DNA of 64,000 nt from Streptomyces sp. NBC_00249 (GTDB taxonomy: Bacteria; Actinomycetota; Actinomycetes; Streptomycetales; Streptomycetaceae), in assembly GCF_026342355.1 (NCBI RefSeq), contig NZ_JAPEMV010000005.1, positions 310,001 to 374,000 of the forward strand, in the 5' to 3' direction. Positions within the stretch are counted from its first letter, which is position 1. The number at the start of each line of letters is the position of its first letter. The position numbers and the translations under genes are program-made. Under the pieces are notes generated by a model. The model was not told the DNA's origin, made no database searches, and was given only the letters and a program-made list of their open reading frames with translations. This document shows, piece after piece, positions 35,972-45,056 of the stretch.

Positions 35972-37329
35972 TGAGCGCCGGTGCCCCCGGCGGCGCCGGC
36001 GGGCAGGTGAGGGATCCCGGGGGGCTGCGCGCCTCGCTGGCCGGGCTGACCACCCGGGGCCGCTCGTTCCTGGCCGCCGGGACGGCCGCCGCCGTGTGCG
36101 CGTACGTCCTGGGCCAGAGCCAGCTGCTGCGGGTCGGACTGCTGCTGGTCGTACTGCCGCTGATCTGCGTCCTGGCCCTGCACCGCACCCGCCACCGGGT
36201 CACCGGCACCCGCCGGCTCAGCCCGCTGCGGGTGCCCGCCGGCGGCGAGGCCCGGGTCCAGCTGCGGCTGGAGAACGTCTCCCGGGTGCCCACGGGCCTG
36301 CTGATGCTCCAGGACCGGGTGCCCTACGTACTGGGCCCGCGGCCCCGCTTCGTCCTGGACCGGGTCGAGGCCGGGGGGCGGCGCGAGGTCTCGTACCGGG
36401 TCCGCTCCGACCTGCGCGGCCGCTACCCGCTGGGGCCGCTCCAGCTGCGGCTGACCGACCCCTTCGGGCTGGTCGAGCTCACCCGCTCCTTCAGCGCCTA
36501 CGACACCCTCACCGTCGTCCCCCGCACCCAGCCGCTGCCCCCGGTCCGGATGACCGGCGAGGCCAACGGCTACGGCGACGGCACCCGCCGCTCGCTGGCC
36601 CTGTCCGGGGAGGACGACGTGATCCCGCGCGGCTACCGGCGCGGCGACGACCTGCGCCGGGTGCACTGGCGCTCCACCGCCCGCTACGGCGAGCTGATGG
36701 TGCGCCGCGAGGAGCAGCCGCAGCGCAGCAAGGCCACCGTGCTGCTCGACACCCGCGACCTCGCCTACGAGGGCGCGGGCCCCGACTCGGCCTTCGAGTG
36801 GGCCGTCTCGGCGGCCGCCTCCACCCTGCTGCACGTCCTCGAACAGGGATTCTCGGCACGGCTGCTGACCGACACCGGTGACTCGGTCCCCGGCGACGGC
36901 GCCGGCGGCTTCTCCTCCGGCGGCCAGGAGTCCGCCGAGGCGGCCGGGCTGATGATGGACACCCTCGCGATCGTCGGCCACTCCGTCGGCGAAGGGCTCT
37001 CCGGGGCCTACGAGGCACTGCGCGGCGGCGGCTCGGCCCCCGGCTCCTCGGGCGGCGACGGACTGCTGATCGCCTTCTTCGGCGAGCTGGACGACGTACA
37101 GGCGGAAATGGCGGCCCGGATGCGGCAGCGCAGCGCGGGCGCGGTGGCGTTCGTACTGGACCCCGCGCTGTGGGCCGGGGAGCCCTCGCGGGTGGAGCAG
37201 CGGCTGAGCAGGCTGCGGGACGCGGGCTGGACGGCGCTGGCCGTACCGCCCGGGGCCGCGTTCGGCGAGCTGTGGCGACAGGCCGGGAACGCTCCCCTCG
37301 GCACGGCGACCTCCGGAGGCTGGGGATGA
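35971..37329 (+). CDS. DUF58 domain protein
   Basis: The protein is 452 aa. Two membrane helices (about 30-65) are followed by a beta-rich segment and the DUF58 core with the signature RGYRRGDDLRRVHWRSTARYG, written here as RGDDLRRVHW around residue 228. DUF58 proteins are VWA-like and usually encoded behind MoxR; the likely model is MoxR-assisted assembly. Function unknown. It overlaps the next gene by 4 bp (ATGA). Confidence 0.9.
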   Translation: MSAGAPGGAGGQVRDPGGLRASLAGLTTRGRSFLAAGTAAAVCAYVLGQSQLLRVGLLLVVLPLICVLALHRTRHRVTGTRRLSPLRVPAGGEARVQLRLENVSRVPTGLLMLQDRVPYVLGPRPRFVLDRVEAGGRREVSYRVRSDLRGRYPLGPLQLRLTDPFGLVELTRSFSAYDTLTVVPRTQPLPPVRMTGEANGYGDGTRRSLALSGEDDVIPRGYRRGDDLRRVHWRSTARYGELMVRREEQPQRSKATVLLDTRDLAYEGAGPDSAFEWAVSAAASTLLHVLEQGFSARLLTDTGDSVPGDGAGGFSSGGQESAEAAGLMMDTLAIVGHSVGEGLSGAYEALRGGGSAPGSSGGDGLLIAFFGELDDVQAEMAARMRQRSAGAVAFVLDPALWAGEPSRVEQRLSRLRDAGWTALAVPPGAAFGELWRQAGNAPLGTATSGGWG

Positions 37330-39755
37330 GCGGGCGGGCGCGTGTGACGCTCTTCGGAATGCTGGCGACGCTGCTGACCGCCTGGTCGCTGGCCCCGCTG
37401 GTGGAGTCCTCCGGCTGGCTGCTCCAGGCCGCCGCGCTGCTGGGCGTCCAGGGCGCGGTGGGGGCCGGGGCCCGGCGGGTGCCGCTGGCTCGGGCGCTGA
37501 CCGTGGCGGCGCAGCTGCTGGTGTCGCTGCTGCTGCTCGCGCTGCTGTTCGCCGGGAAGGCCGAGCCGACCGGGAGCGGGCCGCTGTCCTTCCTGGTCGG
37601 CGACTTCGCCGGGCTGTTCCAGCAGGGTGTGCGGGACGTCGGCGAGTTCGCCATACCCGCACCGCTGACCGACGGCATCCGGCTGCTGCTGCTGGCCGGG
37701 GTGCTGCTCATCGGGCTGCTGGTGGACTTCCTCGCGGTGACGATGCGTACGGCCGCCGCGGCCGGACTGCCGCTGCTGGCGCTGTACTCGGTGGCCGCGG
37801 GACTGTCGGCGGGCCAGGGCGGCGCCTGGTTCGCCTTCCTGCTGGCCGGCGCGGGCTACCTGTTGCTCCTGCTGTCCGAGGGCCGGGACCGGCTCGCGCA
37901 GTGGGGCCGGGTCTTCGGCGCGGCCCCCAGCGGACGGGTCTCGGCCGCCTCCGGCTACGGCGGCGGGTCCGGCGGTGGCGGCCGGGCCCTCGCCCCGGTG
38001 CGCACCGGGCGGCGGATCGGCGCGGTCGCGCTGGGTCTGGCGCTGGCGGTGCCGGCCGTACTGCCGGCGCTCGGCGGCGGCATGCTGGGCACGCCGGGCG
38101 ACGACACGGCGAAGGCGGGCGGGGGCGGCACGATCTCGGCGGTGAACCCGCTGGTGTCCCTGCAGAGCAGCCTGAACGCCCAGGACAACCGGGTGGTCCT
38201 GAAGTACCGCACGGACAGCCCCCAGCTCGGCGAGCAGTACCTGCGGATCCTGGCGCTGGACGAGTTCAACGGGGTCAAGTGGGAGGCTTCCGGGCGCCCG
38301 CTGACCGACGTCCCGGAGCGGCTGCCGACCCCGTCCGGGCTGAGCGAGCGGGTCCGCGAGAGCGCGACGGAGGTCCGCACCACCGTCTCCGCCGCGGAGA
38401 CCTACGCCCAGCGCTACCTGCCGATGCCGTACCCGGCCACGCAGGTCGACATCGGCGGCAAGTGGCGCTACGAGCCGGCCGGGCGGACCCTCGTCGGGGA
38501 CCAGCTGGGCAAGGACCGCTTCCAGAACGTGCAGGGCGCGCAGTACACCGTACGGAGCCTGCTGCTGCGGCCGACGGCCGAGCAGCTCCAGGCCGCCCCG
38601 GGCCCGAACCCGTTCGTGCAGGCCGAATACACGAAGCTGCCGGACAACCTGCCGCCGGTGGTGGCGGAGACGGCCCGGCAGGTCACGCAGGGCTCGAAGG
38701 ACGACTACACGCGGGCGGTGAAGCTCCAGGACTTCTTCGCGGTGAACGGCGGCTTCCGCTACGACACGAAGGTGTCCTCGGGGACCGGCTCGCAGGCCAT
38801 CGCCCGCTTCCTGAACGACAAGGAGGGCTTCTGCGTCCACTTCGCCTTCTCGATGGCGGCGATGTCGCGCACGCTGGGCATCCCGGCGCGGGTGGCGGTC
38901 GGGTTCACCCCGGGCGAGAAGCAGTCCGACGGCAGCGTGAACGTCTCGATGCGCGATGCCCACGCGTGGCCGGAGCTGTACTTCGAGGGCGTGGGCTGGA
39001 CCCGGTTCGAGCCGACGCCCCGCTCCGGGATCTCCATCCCCGAGTACAGCCGCACCGACACCCCGGCGCCGCAGCCCTCCGCGCCGTCCGCGCTGCCCTC
39101 GCAGGCGGCGTCGGCGCCCGCGGTGACGCCCTCGCAGAACGACGCCTGCCCGCCGGAGCTGAAGAAGCTCGGCGAATGCGGGGCCGCCGCGGCCCAGCAG
39201 GGCGGCCGCGCGGGCTCCGACGGCGTCCCGGTGGGCGCGGTCCTCGGCTGGAGCGCGGGCGCGCTGGCCCTGCTGGGCCTGCCGCTGCTGCCGCTGCTGT
39301 GGCGCCGCAGGGTCCGCTCCCGGCGCTTGGGCGTCGGGCGGGCGGGCGGCCCCGACGTGCTGGAGGCGTGGCGGGAGCTGGGCGACAGCGCGTGGGACGT
39401 GGGCATCGAGCCCGACGAGGCGCTGTCGCCGCGCCGGGCCGCCGGACGGGTCGTGACCCTGGGCCGGCTCGACGGTGAGGCCGCGCAGGCCGTGCACCGG
39501 GTCGCGGGCGCGGTCGAACGGGCGCTGTACGCCCCGCCGGGCGCGGAGGCCGCCCCGTACGGGGCGCTGGCCTCGGACGTCCTGCTGGGCCGGGCGGCCC
39601 TGCTGGCGGCGATGCCGCGCCGGGTGCGGCTGCGGGCGCTGCTGCTGCCGCGCTCGGCGGCGCGCGTCTCCTGGGCGGTCTCGGCCCGCCTGGCCGCCCT
39701 CTCGGCCCGCGCCGCGTCGCTGACCTCCCGCGTCCGCCTCCCGCTCCGCCGCTAG
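37326..39755 (+). CDS. TgpA-like transglutaminase membrane protein
   Basis: The protein is 809 aa. About six membrane helices fill the first 250 residues (DUF3488 region). An extracytoplasmic transglutaminase-like domain has Cys503 in GFCVHFA and His546 in DAHAW as the catalytic pair, with the Asp/Glu further on in WTRFEPTP. A Pro/Ala/Ser-rich linker, one more helix (about 640-660) and a cytoplasmic DUF4129-like tail complete it. Related TgpA of Pseudomonas is essential and is thought to crosslink or cleave envelope peptides. It closes the moxR operon. Confidence 0.9.
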   Translation: MSGRARVTLFGMLATLLTAWSLAPLVESSGWLLQAAALLGVQGAVGAGARRVPLARALTVAAQLLVSLLLLALLFAGKAEPTGSGPLSFLVGDFAGLFQQGVRDVGEFAIPAPLTDGIRLLLLAGVLLIGLLVDFLAVTMRTAAAAGLPLLALYSVAAGLSAGQGGAWFAFLLAGAGYLLLLLSEGRDRLAQWGRVFGAAPSGRVSAASGYGGGSGGGGRALAPVRTGRRIGAVALGLALAVPAVLPALGGGMLGTPGDDTAKAGGGGTISAVNPLVSLQSSLNAQDNRVVLKYRTDSPQLGEQYLRILALDEFNGVKWEASGRPLTDVPERLPTPSGLSERVRESATEVRTTVSAAETYAQRYLPMPYPATQVDIGGKWRYEPAGRTLVGDQLGKDRFQNVQGAQYTVRSLLLRPTAEQLQAAPGPNPFVQAEYTKLPDNLPPVVAETARQVTQGSKDDYTRAVKLQDFFAVNGGFRYDTKVSSGTGSQAIARFLNDKEGFCVHFAFSMAAMSRTLGIPARVAVGFTPGEKQSDGSVNVSMRDAHAWPELYFEGVGWTRFEPTPRSGISIPEYSRTDTPAPQPSAPSALPSQAASAPAVTPSQNDACPPELKKLGECGAAAAQQGGRAGSDGVPVGAVLGWSAGALALLGLPLLPLLWRRRVRSRRLGVGRAGGPDVLEAWRELGDSAWDVGIEPDEALSPRRAAGRVVTLGRLDGEAAQAVHRVAGAVERALYAPPGAEAAPYGALASDVLLGRAALLAAMPRRVRLRALLLPRSAARVSWAVSARLAALSARAASLTSRVRLPLRR

Positions 39756-39789
39756 CCCGTGCGGGGGGGGGCGGACCCTGCGGGGCTGC

Positions 39790-40145
39790 TCCCCGCCCCA
39801 GCCTTCGCCCGTTCCCGCCTCAATCGCCGGCGGGGCTGGGTCCGCAGGTCCGCTCCCGGGGGCCAGCCCCCGGACCCCCGCTCCTCAAACGCCGGAGGGG
39901 CTGAATTTTGCCGGCGTAGCCGTTCGAGTGCGGGCGCGTTGCCACGCGATGGCTGGGGCACCCCGAGGACACTCCTACCCCTGCCGAGCCCCCAGCCCCG
40001 CCGGCGCTTGAGGCGCGGGCGCGGAGCGCCGTGTAGTGAGGCGCGCCAGGGCGCAGAGCCCACACCCCACCCACCCAGCCTCGCCGGCGTGTGAGGCGGG
40101 AACGGTGGAAGGGCGGGTAGGGGACACCGCCCCGCGCAGCGGCAA
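39790..40145. repeat. GC-rich intergenic repeat, locus 4
   Basis: Two or three copies of the core GCCTCAATCGCCGGCGGGG / CCCCGCCGGCGCTTGAGGC and variants (GCTCCTCAAACGCCGGAGG near 39890) are present. The right edge GGCGGGAACGGTGGAAGGGC near 40095-40115 and GCGCAGCGGCAAC near 40135 match loci 1 and 2. Together with the tetR terminator this fills the gap from 39756 to 40510. No real ORF was seen in it. Confidence 0.75.
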
Positions 40146-40255
40146 CGGTCCGCAGACAACAGACGGGCCCAGCCACCCGAACCGGCCCCGCCCCACCACC
40201 GACGGCCGGAGGCCGGCGCAGCGGCGCGAGGCACGCGTCAAAAAAGGCGGGCGGC

Positions 40256-40314
40256 AAAAACACGGCGCCGACGGTGGCCGGGCTCGTTCCCCCCGAGCCC
40301 GGCCACCGCCGGCG
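40256..40314 (-). terminator. Terminator of the TetR/YhgE operon
   Basis: On the minus strand a 21-bp stem with one wobble (40294-40314 with 40266-40286) is followed by a T tract (40256-40260). It is a strong intrinsic terminator about 200 bp past the tetR stop. Confidence 0.85.
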
Positions 40315-40510
40315 TTCCGCACGGCCGGCCAGGCGCCGACCCGCCCCGCGGCCCCGTGTCCGCGGTACGGGCCGGGCGGCCCTGTCCGTCACCCCCAGTC
40401 TGCTGTCTTCGCAGGTGGGAGCCCATCCGTACGCGTACTCATCTCTGGCCGTAGGTACGGATACTCAGTTCTACGCCGCCCGCCCCGCGAACGGCACCGC
40501 CGACCGGGGG

Positions 40511-41176
40511 TCACCGGCTCCCGCTGACCCGCCCCCGCAGCAGCAGTGACAGCGCCGAGTGGACGTCGTCCAGCGACCGTTCGCTCTGGAAGGCCTGCCA
40601 GTCCAGCGCCGCGACCAGCACCATGCCCACCAGCGCCGCCGCCGTCAGCGGCACGTCGATCTCCGCGCTGAGTTCCCCGCGCTCGACGCCTTCCCGCAGG
40701 ACGGATTCGACGACGGCGACCGCCTCGCCCCGGACCACCATCAGGGTGGACTGCCAGGCCCGGTTGGTGCGCCAGAGTTCGGCGACGTAGAGCTGGGTGA
40801 AGGCCGGGTAGCGGTCGATGAAGACCAGGCCCGCCCGGATCATCCCGTCGAGGGCTTCGATCCGGCTGCCGCCCCGCGCTTCCGTCTCCTCGGCGGCCTC
40901 CCGCAGCGAGGCGGTCAGCAGACCCACCCCGTGCCGGAGCAGCTCTTCGAAGAGCTCGGTCTTGCTCGCGAAGTTGTAGTAGACGGTGCCCTTGGCGACT
41001 CCGGCCCTCTCCGCGATCTCGTCGACCGTGGTCGCGGAGAAACCCTGTTCCGCGATGAGGGTGACGGCGGCCTCGTAGAGCTTCTGCCGTGTGGCGGCCC
41101 GGCGACCGCCGCCCCCGGCGGTACCCGTGTGCGTGCCCGTACCGGCGCTGCTGCTTTCCATGGCGCTGATTCTCAC
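40511..41176 (-). CDS. TetR family transcriptional regulator
   Basis: The protein is up to 221 aa. The helix-turn-helix is within residues about 27-72 (TVDEIAERAGVAKGTVYYNF). The ligand-binding half is TetR_C-like. GTG 41176 (AAGGGG upstream) and ATG 41161 are both possible starts. It lies 15 bp downstream of the yhgE gene and ends the operon. It probably represses its own operon through the palindrome at 44319-44344. Confidence 0.9.
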   Translation of the reverse strand: MRISAMESSSAGTGTHTGTAGGGGRRAATRQKLYEAAVTLIAEQGFSATTVDEIAERAGVAKGTVYYNFASKTELFEELLRHGVGLLTASLREAAEETEARGGSRIEALDGMIRAGLVFIDRYPAFTQLYVAELWRTNRAWQSTLMVVRGEAVAVVESVLREGVERGELSAEIDVPLTAAALVGMVLVAALDWQAFQSERSLDDVHSALSLLLRGRVSGSR

Positions 41177-41190
41177 AGGTCAACAGCCCC

Positions 41191-43290
41191 TTACAGGCTC
41201 AGTTCGGGGTGCAGCCGGTCCATCGTCCACACCTGCTTGCCGCGTGCGGCCAGGGCGGTGAGGGCCAGGGCGCCGACCGTGAAGGCCAGCAGGACCGCGG
41301 AGCCCTGCCACACGGGGGTGAGGTCGCCGCCGGTGATGAGGCGGCGCAGGGCGGCGACGATGTACGACATCGGCAGGTACGGGTGGATGTCGTTGAAGAA
41401 GTCCGGGCTGGTCTGGACGGGGTAGGTGCCGCCGGCCGAGGTCAGCTGGAGCATCAGGACGGCCAGGACGAGGATGCGTCCGGCGGCGCCGAACTTGGCG
41501 TTGAGCCACTGGACGATCGCCGCGAAGCAGCCGGTGACCAGGACCAGGAAGGCGATGGTGAGGGCCGGGCGGGCCATCTGGAGGCCGAGTCCGGGGGCCC
41601 AGTGCAGTACGGACATGAGCGCGCCCACCTGCGCGGCGCCGAGGCCGAGCACCGGCAGCCAGCCGGCGACGGCGATCCGCCAGGGCGAGGCGCCGGCGGC
41701 CAGGGCCCGCTTGTTCATGGGGGCGATCAGCATGTACGCCACCATCGCGCCGACCCACAGGGACAGCGGGATGAAGTACGGGGCGAAGCCGGTGCCGTAG
41801 TTGGGCGCCTTGTGCAGGGACTGGTTGGCGAGCTGGACGGGGTCGGCCATGACCTGCGTGCGGGTGTCGCGCTGCTGCTGGTCGTAGTCGGGGATCTTGC
41901 CGGCGCCGTCGTGGAGGCCGCCGGCGAGTTCGCCGGTGCCGTCGACGAGCTTGAACATGCCCCCGTTGAGGCTGTGCGCGCCGTCGCCGAGCTTGCCGAC
42001 GCCCTCGCCGAGGGCGCCGGAGCCGCCCGCGGCCTTGCCGATGCCGGAGTGCACCTGGACCATGCCGTCGGCGACCTTGTGGGCGCCGGTGTTGAGGGCG
42101 TTGACCTTGGCGACGGCCGCGTCGAGGTCCCCGGCGAGGCCGGGGGCCGCGATGACGAGCTCGCGGGCCTTGTTCTCCAGGTCGGTCAGCTGGGGGCGGA
42201 GCTTGTTGACGTCGCCGTTGGAGTTGGCGACGAGGGTGTTGACGTCACCGGCGAGGAGGGCGGCCTCGGCCGCGCGGTCCTTGTGCTTCTTGGCGTCGAC
42301 GCAGAGGCCCGGGGGCAGCTGGATGCCGGCGGCGGGGGTGACGCAGTACTTCGTGTAGAAGTCGTCCATGTCGGCGGAGTGGGTCTTGGTGAGGGCGGCC
42401 ACGCCCGGGGCCTTCTCCGCGAACTTGTCGAGGTGGTTCTTCAGCACGGCGGCGTTGTCGGCGACGAGCTTGGCGGTGTCCGCGATGTTCTTGGGGTCCT
42501 TGACGAAGGGACGGGCCTTGGCGGAGGCCCCGTTGACCTTGTCGGCGAGGGTCTGGGTGCCGTTGGCGACGTCCCGCGACCCGGTCTCCAGCTGGCCGGC
42601 GGCCGAGTTGAGCTTCTTCAGGCCGCCCGTGAGCTCGCCGGACTTCTCCTTGGCGGTGTCCAGGCCGTCGGCGAGGTCCTTCGCGCCCTGCTGGGCCTTG
42701 CCCGCGCCGTCCTTGAGCTTGTCGGCGCCGTCGGCGGCCTCGGCGGTCTTGTCGTGGAGGTCGGAGAACGAGACGAAGATCTTGTCGAGGAAGCCGCGGG
42801 AGGCGTTGGTGGAGGCCGCCGAGCGGACCTCGGAGAAGACGCTGCGCGAGATGGAGCCGACGATGTAGTTGTTCGCGTCGTTCGTACGGACCTGGAGGGC
42901 CCCGGTGGTGGGGTCCTCGCCGGAGCTGGAGGCGATCCGCGTGCTGAAGTCGGCGGGCATGGTGAGGGAGAGGTAGTACTTCCCGTTCTCCAGGCCCTTC
43001 TCCGCCTCGCTCGCGCTGACCTCGCGCCAGTCGAAGGTCTTGCTGCTGTGCAGCTTCTTGGTGATCTCGGCGCCGGCGTCGACGCGCTTGCCGTCGACGG
43101 TGGTGCCCTTGTCGGCGTTGACGAGGGCGACGGGCACCTTGTCGAGGCGGCTGTACGGGTCCCAGAACGACCAGAGGTACAGGGCTCCGTAGAGCAGCGG
43201 CAGGAGGAGCAGCGCGACGAGAGCGGCCCGGGGCAGCTTCCCCCGCCCGAACCGCTTCAGCTCAAGCGCGGCCAGTTTCGGCGAGCGCAT
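41191..43290 (-). CDS. YhgE/Pip-domain ABC-2-like membrane protein
   Basis: The protein is 699 aa. One N-terminal helix (about 22-42, ending in the conserved LYLWSFWDPY) is followed by a long extracytoplasmic region of about 450 residues rich in Gly/Ala/Asp/Leu heptads (ADGADKLKDGAG), and then about five or six C-terminal helices. This is the YhgE/Pip architecture, related to phage infection protein and ESX-like ABC-2 permeases. It may export a small or lipophilic compound. It overlaps the ABC gene by 29 bp. Confidence 0.9.
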   Translation of the reverse strand: MRSPKLAALELKRFGRGKLPRAALVALLLLPLLYGALYLWSFWDPYSRLDKVPVALVNADKGTTVDGKRVDAGAEITKKLHSSKTFDWREVSASEAEKGLENGKYYLSLTMPADFSTRIASSSGEDPTTGALQVRTNDANNYIVGSISRSVFSEVRSAASTNASRGFLDKIFVSFSDLHDKTAEAADGADKLKDGAGKAQQGAKDLADGLDTAKEKSGELTGGLKKLNSAAGQLETGSRDVANGTQTLADKVNGASAKARPFVKDPKNIADTAKLVADNAAVLKNHLDKFAEKAPGVAALTKTHSADMDDFYTKYCVTPAAGIQLPPGLCVDAKKHKDRAAEAALLAGDVNTLVANSNGDVNKLRPQLTDLENKARELVIAAPGLAGDLDAAVAKVNALNTGAHKVADGMVQVHSGIGKAAGGSGALGEGVGKLGDGAHSLNGGMFKLVDGTGELAGGLHDGAGKIPDYDQQQRDTRTQVMADPVQLANQSLHKAPNYGTGFAPYFIPLSLWVGAMVAYMLIAPMNKRALAAGASPWRIAVAGWLPVLGLGAAQVGALMSVLHWAPGLGLQMARPALTIAFLVLVTGCFAAIVQWLNAKFGAAGRILVLAVLMLQLTSAGGTYPVQTSPDFFNDIHPYLPMSYIVAALRRLITGGDLTPVWQGSAVLLAFTVGALALTALAARGKQVWTMDRLHPELSL

Positions 43291-44305
43291 CGTCCGCCCC
43301 CTTCGTGTCTTCGTCGGTGGTGTGGGTGGTGGTGGCGTCGGCCGGTTCGGCGGCGGGCGCGGTGGGCGGGGCGGCTTCGTTCCCGCTCTCGGTGGCGGGC
43401 GCGGCTTCGGCTTCGCCCTCCGGCTCCGACGCGGGCGTCGGGTCGGGCTCGGGCGTCGGGTCGGGCTTGCCCTTGCGCTTCGCCTTGGCCTTCGTGTCGG
43501 CCTTGTCCGCCTTCGAGTCCGCCTTCGCGTCGGCCTCGGCTCCCCAGGTGACCTTCGGGCTCTCGGCGCGCGGGGCGGCGGCCGGGGTCGCCGGGGCCGG
43601 GGGCTCCTCGGCGGTGACGGTGCGCAGCACGGTCACGCCTTCCGGGGCCTCGCTGCACACCGCGAGGACCGTGGTCCCCCGGTCGGCGATCGAGCGGAGC
43701 AGGGCCCAGACCTCGGCGCGTTCGGCGTCGGAGAGCTTCATGTCGAGGTCGTCGAGGGCGATCAGCCGGGGGTTGCCCAGCAGGGCGATGGCCAGGGAGA
43801 GCCGCAGGGCCTCCAGCCGCTCCAGGGCGCGTACGGAGGTCCGCGGGCCCTTGGGCAGGGTGGCGGGGTCCAGTCCGACGGCGGCCAGGGCGGCCTCGGT
43901 CCGGGCGGCGACGGTGGCGCAGTGTTCGCCGCGCGGGCGCAGCAGGGCGCGCAGGGGGCCGTCGTAGCGGCGCTGGAGCATGGCTCCTTCGCGCAGCTGC
44001 TCGGCGACGGTGAGCGCCTGGTCGAGGTCGTTGACGCCGGGGACCGGGCCGAGGGCGGTGATCCGGCGGACGGCCGCCATCTTCTTCGGCAGGCGGTGGC
44101 GGCCGATCTCGGCGTGGCCCTCGGTGGGCTTCATCCGCCCGGTGAGGGCGAGGAGCAGGCAGGTCCGTCCGCTGCCGGAGGGTCCTTCGAGCGCGATGAG
44201 CGAGCCGGGTGCCGCGTCGATCCCCACGCCCCGGAACACCCAGCCGCGCGGGCCCTTGAGTCCGAAGCCCTCGGCCTTGACGGCCGCGCCGTGCGGGCTG
44301 TCCAC
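43262..44305 (-). CDS. ABC-transporter-type ATPase with degenerate P-loop
   Basis: The protein is 347 aa. The nucleotide-binding domain (about 10-215) has a P-loop written GPSGSGRT: the lysine normally found in GKT/S is replaced by Arg. The signature region reads VRALERLEALRLSLA instead of LSGGQ. Walker B (RLIALDDLD) is intact. Beyond 230 is a long Pro/Ala/Glu/Lys-rich tail (TPEPDPTP). It probably partners the YhgE protein. ATP binding may be weak or the fold may act as a scaffold. Confidence 0.85.
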   Translation of the reverse strand: MDSPHGAAVKAEGFGLKGPRGWVFRGVGIDAAPGSLIALEGPSGSGRTCLLLALTGRMKPTEGHAEIGRHRLPKKMAAVRRITALGPVPGVNDLDQALTVAEQLREGAMLQRRYDGPLRALLRPRGEHCATVAARTEAALAAVGLDPATLPKGPRTSVRALERLEALRLSLAIALLGNPRLIALDDLDMKLSDAERAEVWALLRSIADRGTTVLAVCSEAPEGVTVLRTVTAEEPPAPATPAAAPRAESPKVTWGAEADAKADSKADKADTKAKAKRKGKPDPTPEPDPTPASEPEGEAEAAPATESGNEAAPPTAPAAEPADATTTHTTDEDTKGADDALAETGRA

Positions 44306-44318
44306 GCCGTCCCCCTTC

Positions 44319-44344
44319 TTTTGAACTGACCAGTCAGTTCAAAA
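44319..44344. promoter_or_regulatory. Operator palindrome for the TetR regulator
   Basis: The 12-bp arms TTTTGAACTGAC and GTCAGTTCAAAA flank a 2-bp spacer, 14 bp upstream of the ABC gene start. A site like this is typical of TetR dimers, and it is the only such palindrome in the operon. Confidence 0.8.
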
Positions 44345-44497
44345 ACTAGCAGGTCCGGGACCAAAGTCCGGACACGAGGGGGGTATTGGGTACGAATCCG
44401 CAGGTCAGCGCGATTGTCAGTGGGGCCCGTCACGATGGATCCACGAAAGAACCCGGCACCAGCACGCAGAGCACCACGCAACGACAGGAGGTTCGTC

Positions 44498-44980
44498 ATG
44501 GCCACACCGTCCCCGTCCCCTGTCCACCCCGTCCCGCGCAGGTCGGCCGCACCACCGGCCGCCCTGGACCTGCTCGCCAAGGCCCGCGGCGGCCTGGCCG
44601 AGGCGGCCCGCCTGCCCCGGCCCAACGAGCGGTACGCCACGGCCCATCTGGCCGCGCTGCGCGCCGCCGCGGCCGTGCTCGCCGCCCGCGGGCGGCCGGA
44701 GCCGGTGCACCCGAGGCGGCGGCCCCGGATCCGCAGCGCGTGGGAGGTGCTGCCGGAGATAGCGCCGGAGCTGACCGAGTGGAGCGCCCTGTTCGCCTCG
44801 GGCGCGGAGCGCCGGGCCCGGGCCGAGGCGGGCATACGGGACGCGGCGACGGCCCGGGACGCGGACGACCTCGTACGGGCCGTGGGGATGTTCGTGCGGC
44901 TGGTCGAGCGGATGCTCGCGCTCCAGCCCGTGGCGAACCCGCTGCCGCAGCCCCGGCCGGAGCGTCCGCACGCGGGATGA
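44498..44980 (+). CDS. SAV_6107-type HEPN domain protein
   Basis: The protein is 160 aa and all helical, with a Pro/Ser-rich N-terminus and Arg-rich centre (HPRRRPRIRSAWEVLP). It matches the SAV_6107 family, which carries a HEPN-like fold. CAGGAGGT lies 7 bp before the ATG. Typical catalytic HEPN motif RxxxxH is not obvious, so ribonuclease activity is uncertain. It is transcribed towards the methyltransferase gene, divergent from the ABC operon. Confidence 0.75.
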   Translation: MATPSPSPVHPVPRRSAAPPAALDLLAKARGGLAEAARLPRPNERYATAHLAALRAAAAVLAARGRPEPVHPRRRPRIRSAWEVLPEIAPELTEWSALFASGAERRARAEAGIRDAATARDADDLVRAVGMFVRLVERMLALQPVANPLPQPRPERPHAG

Positions 44981-45056
44981 GCTGCCCGGCTGTCCGAGGC
45001 AATAGGGTGGGGCACGCACCGCTCCCCCACCCTTACGCGCCGAGGAGTCATCAGCC

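Noticed and set aside
39756..40510. Short open frames in the repeat region
   Set aside because: They are made of the intergenic repeat and have no ribosome binding site or known domain.
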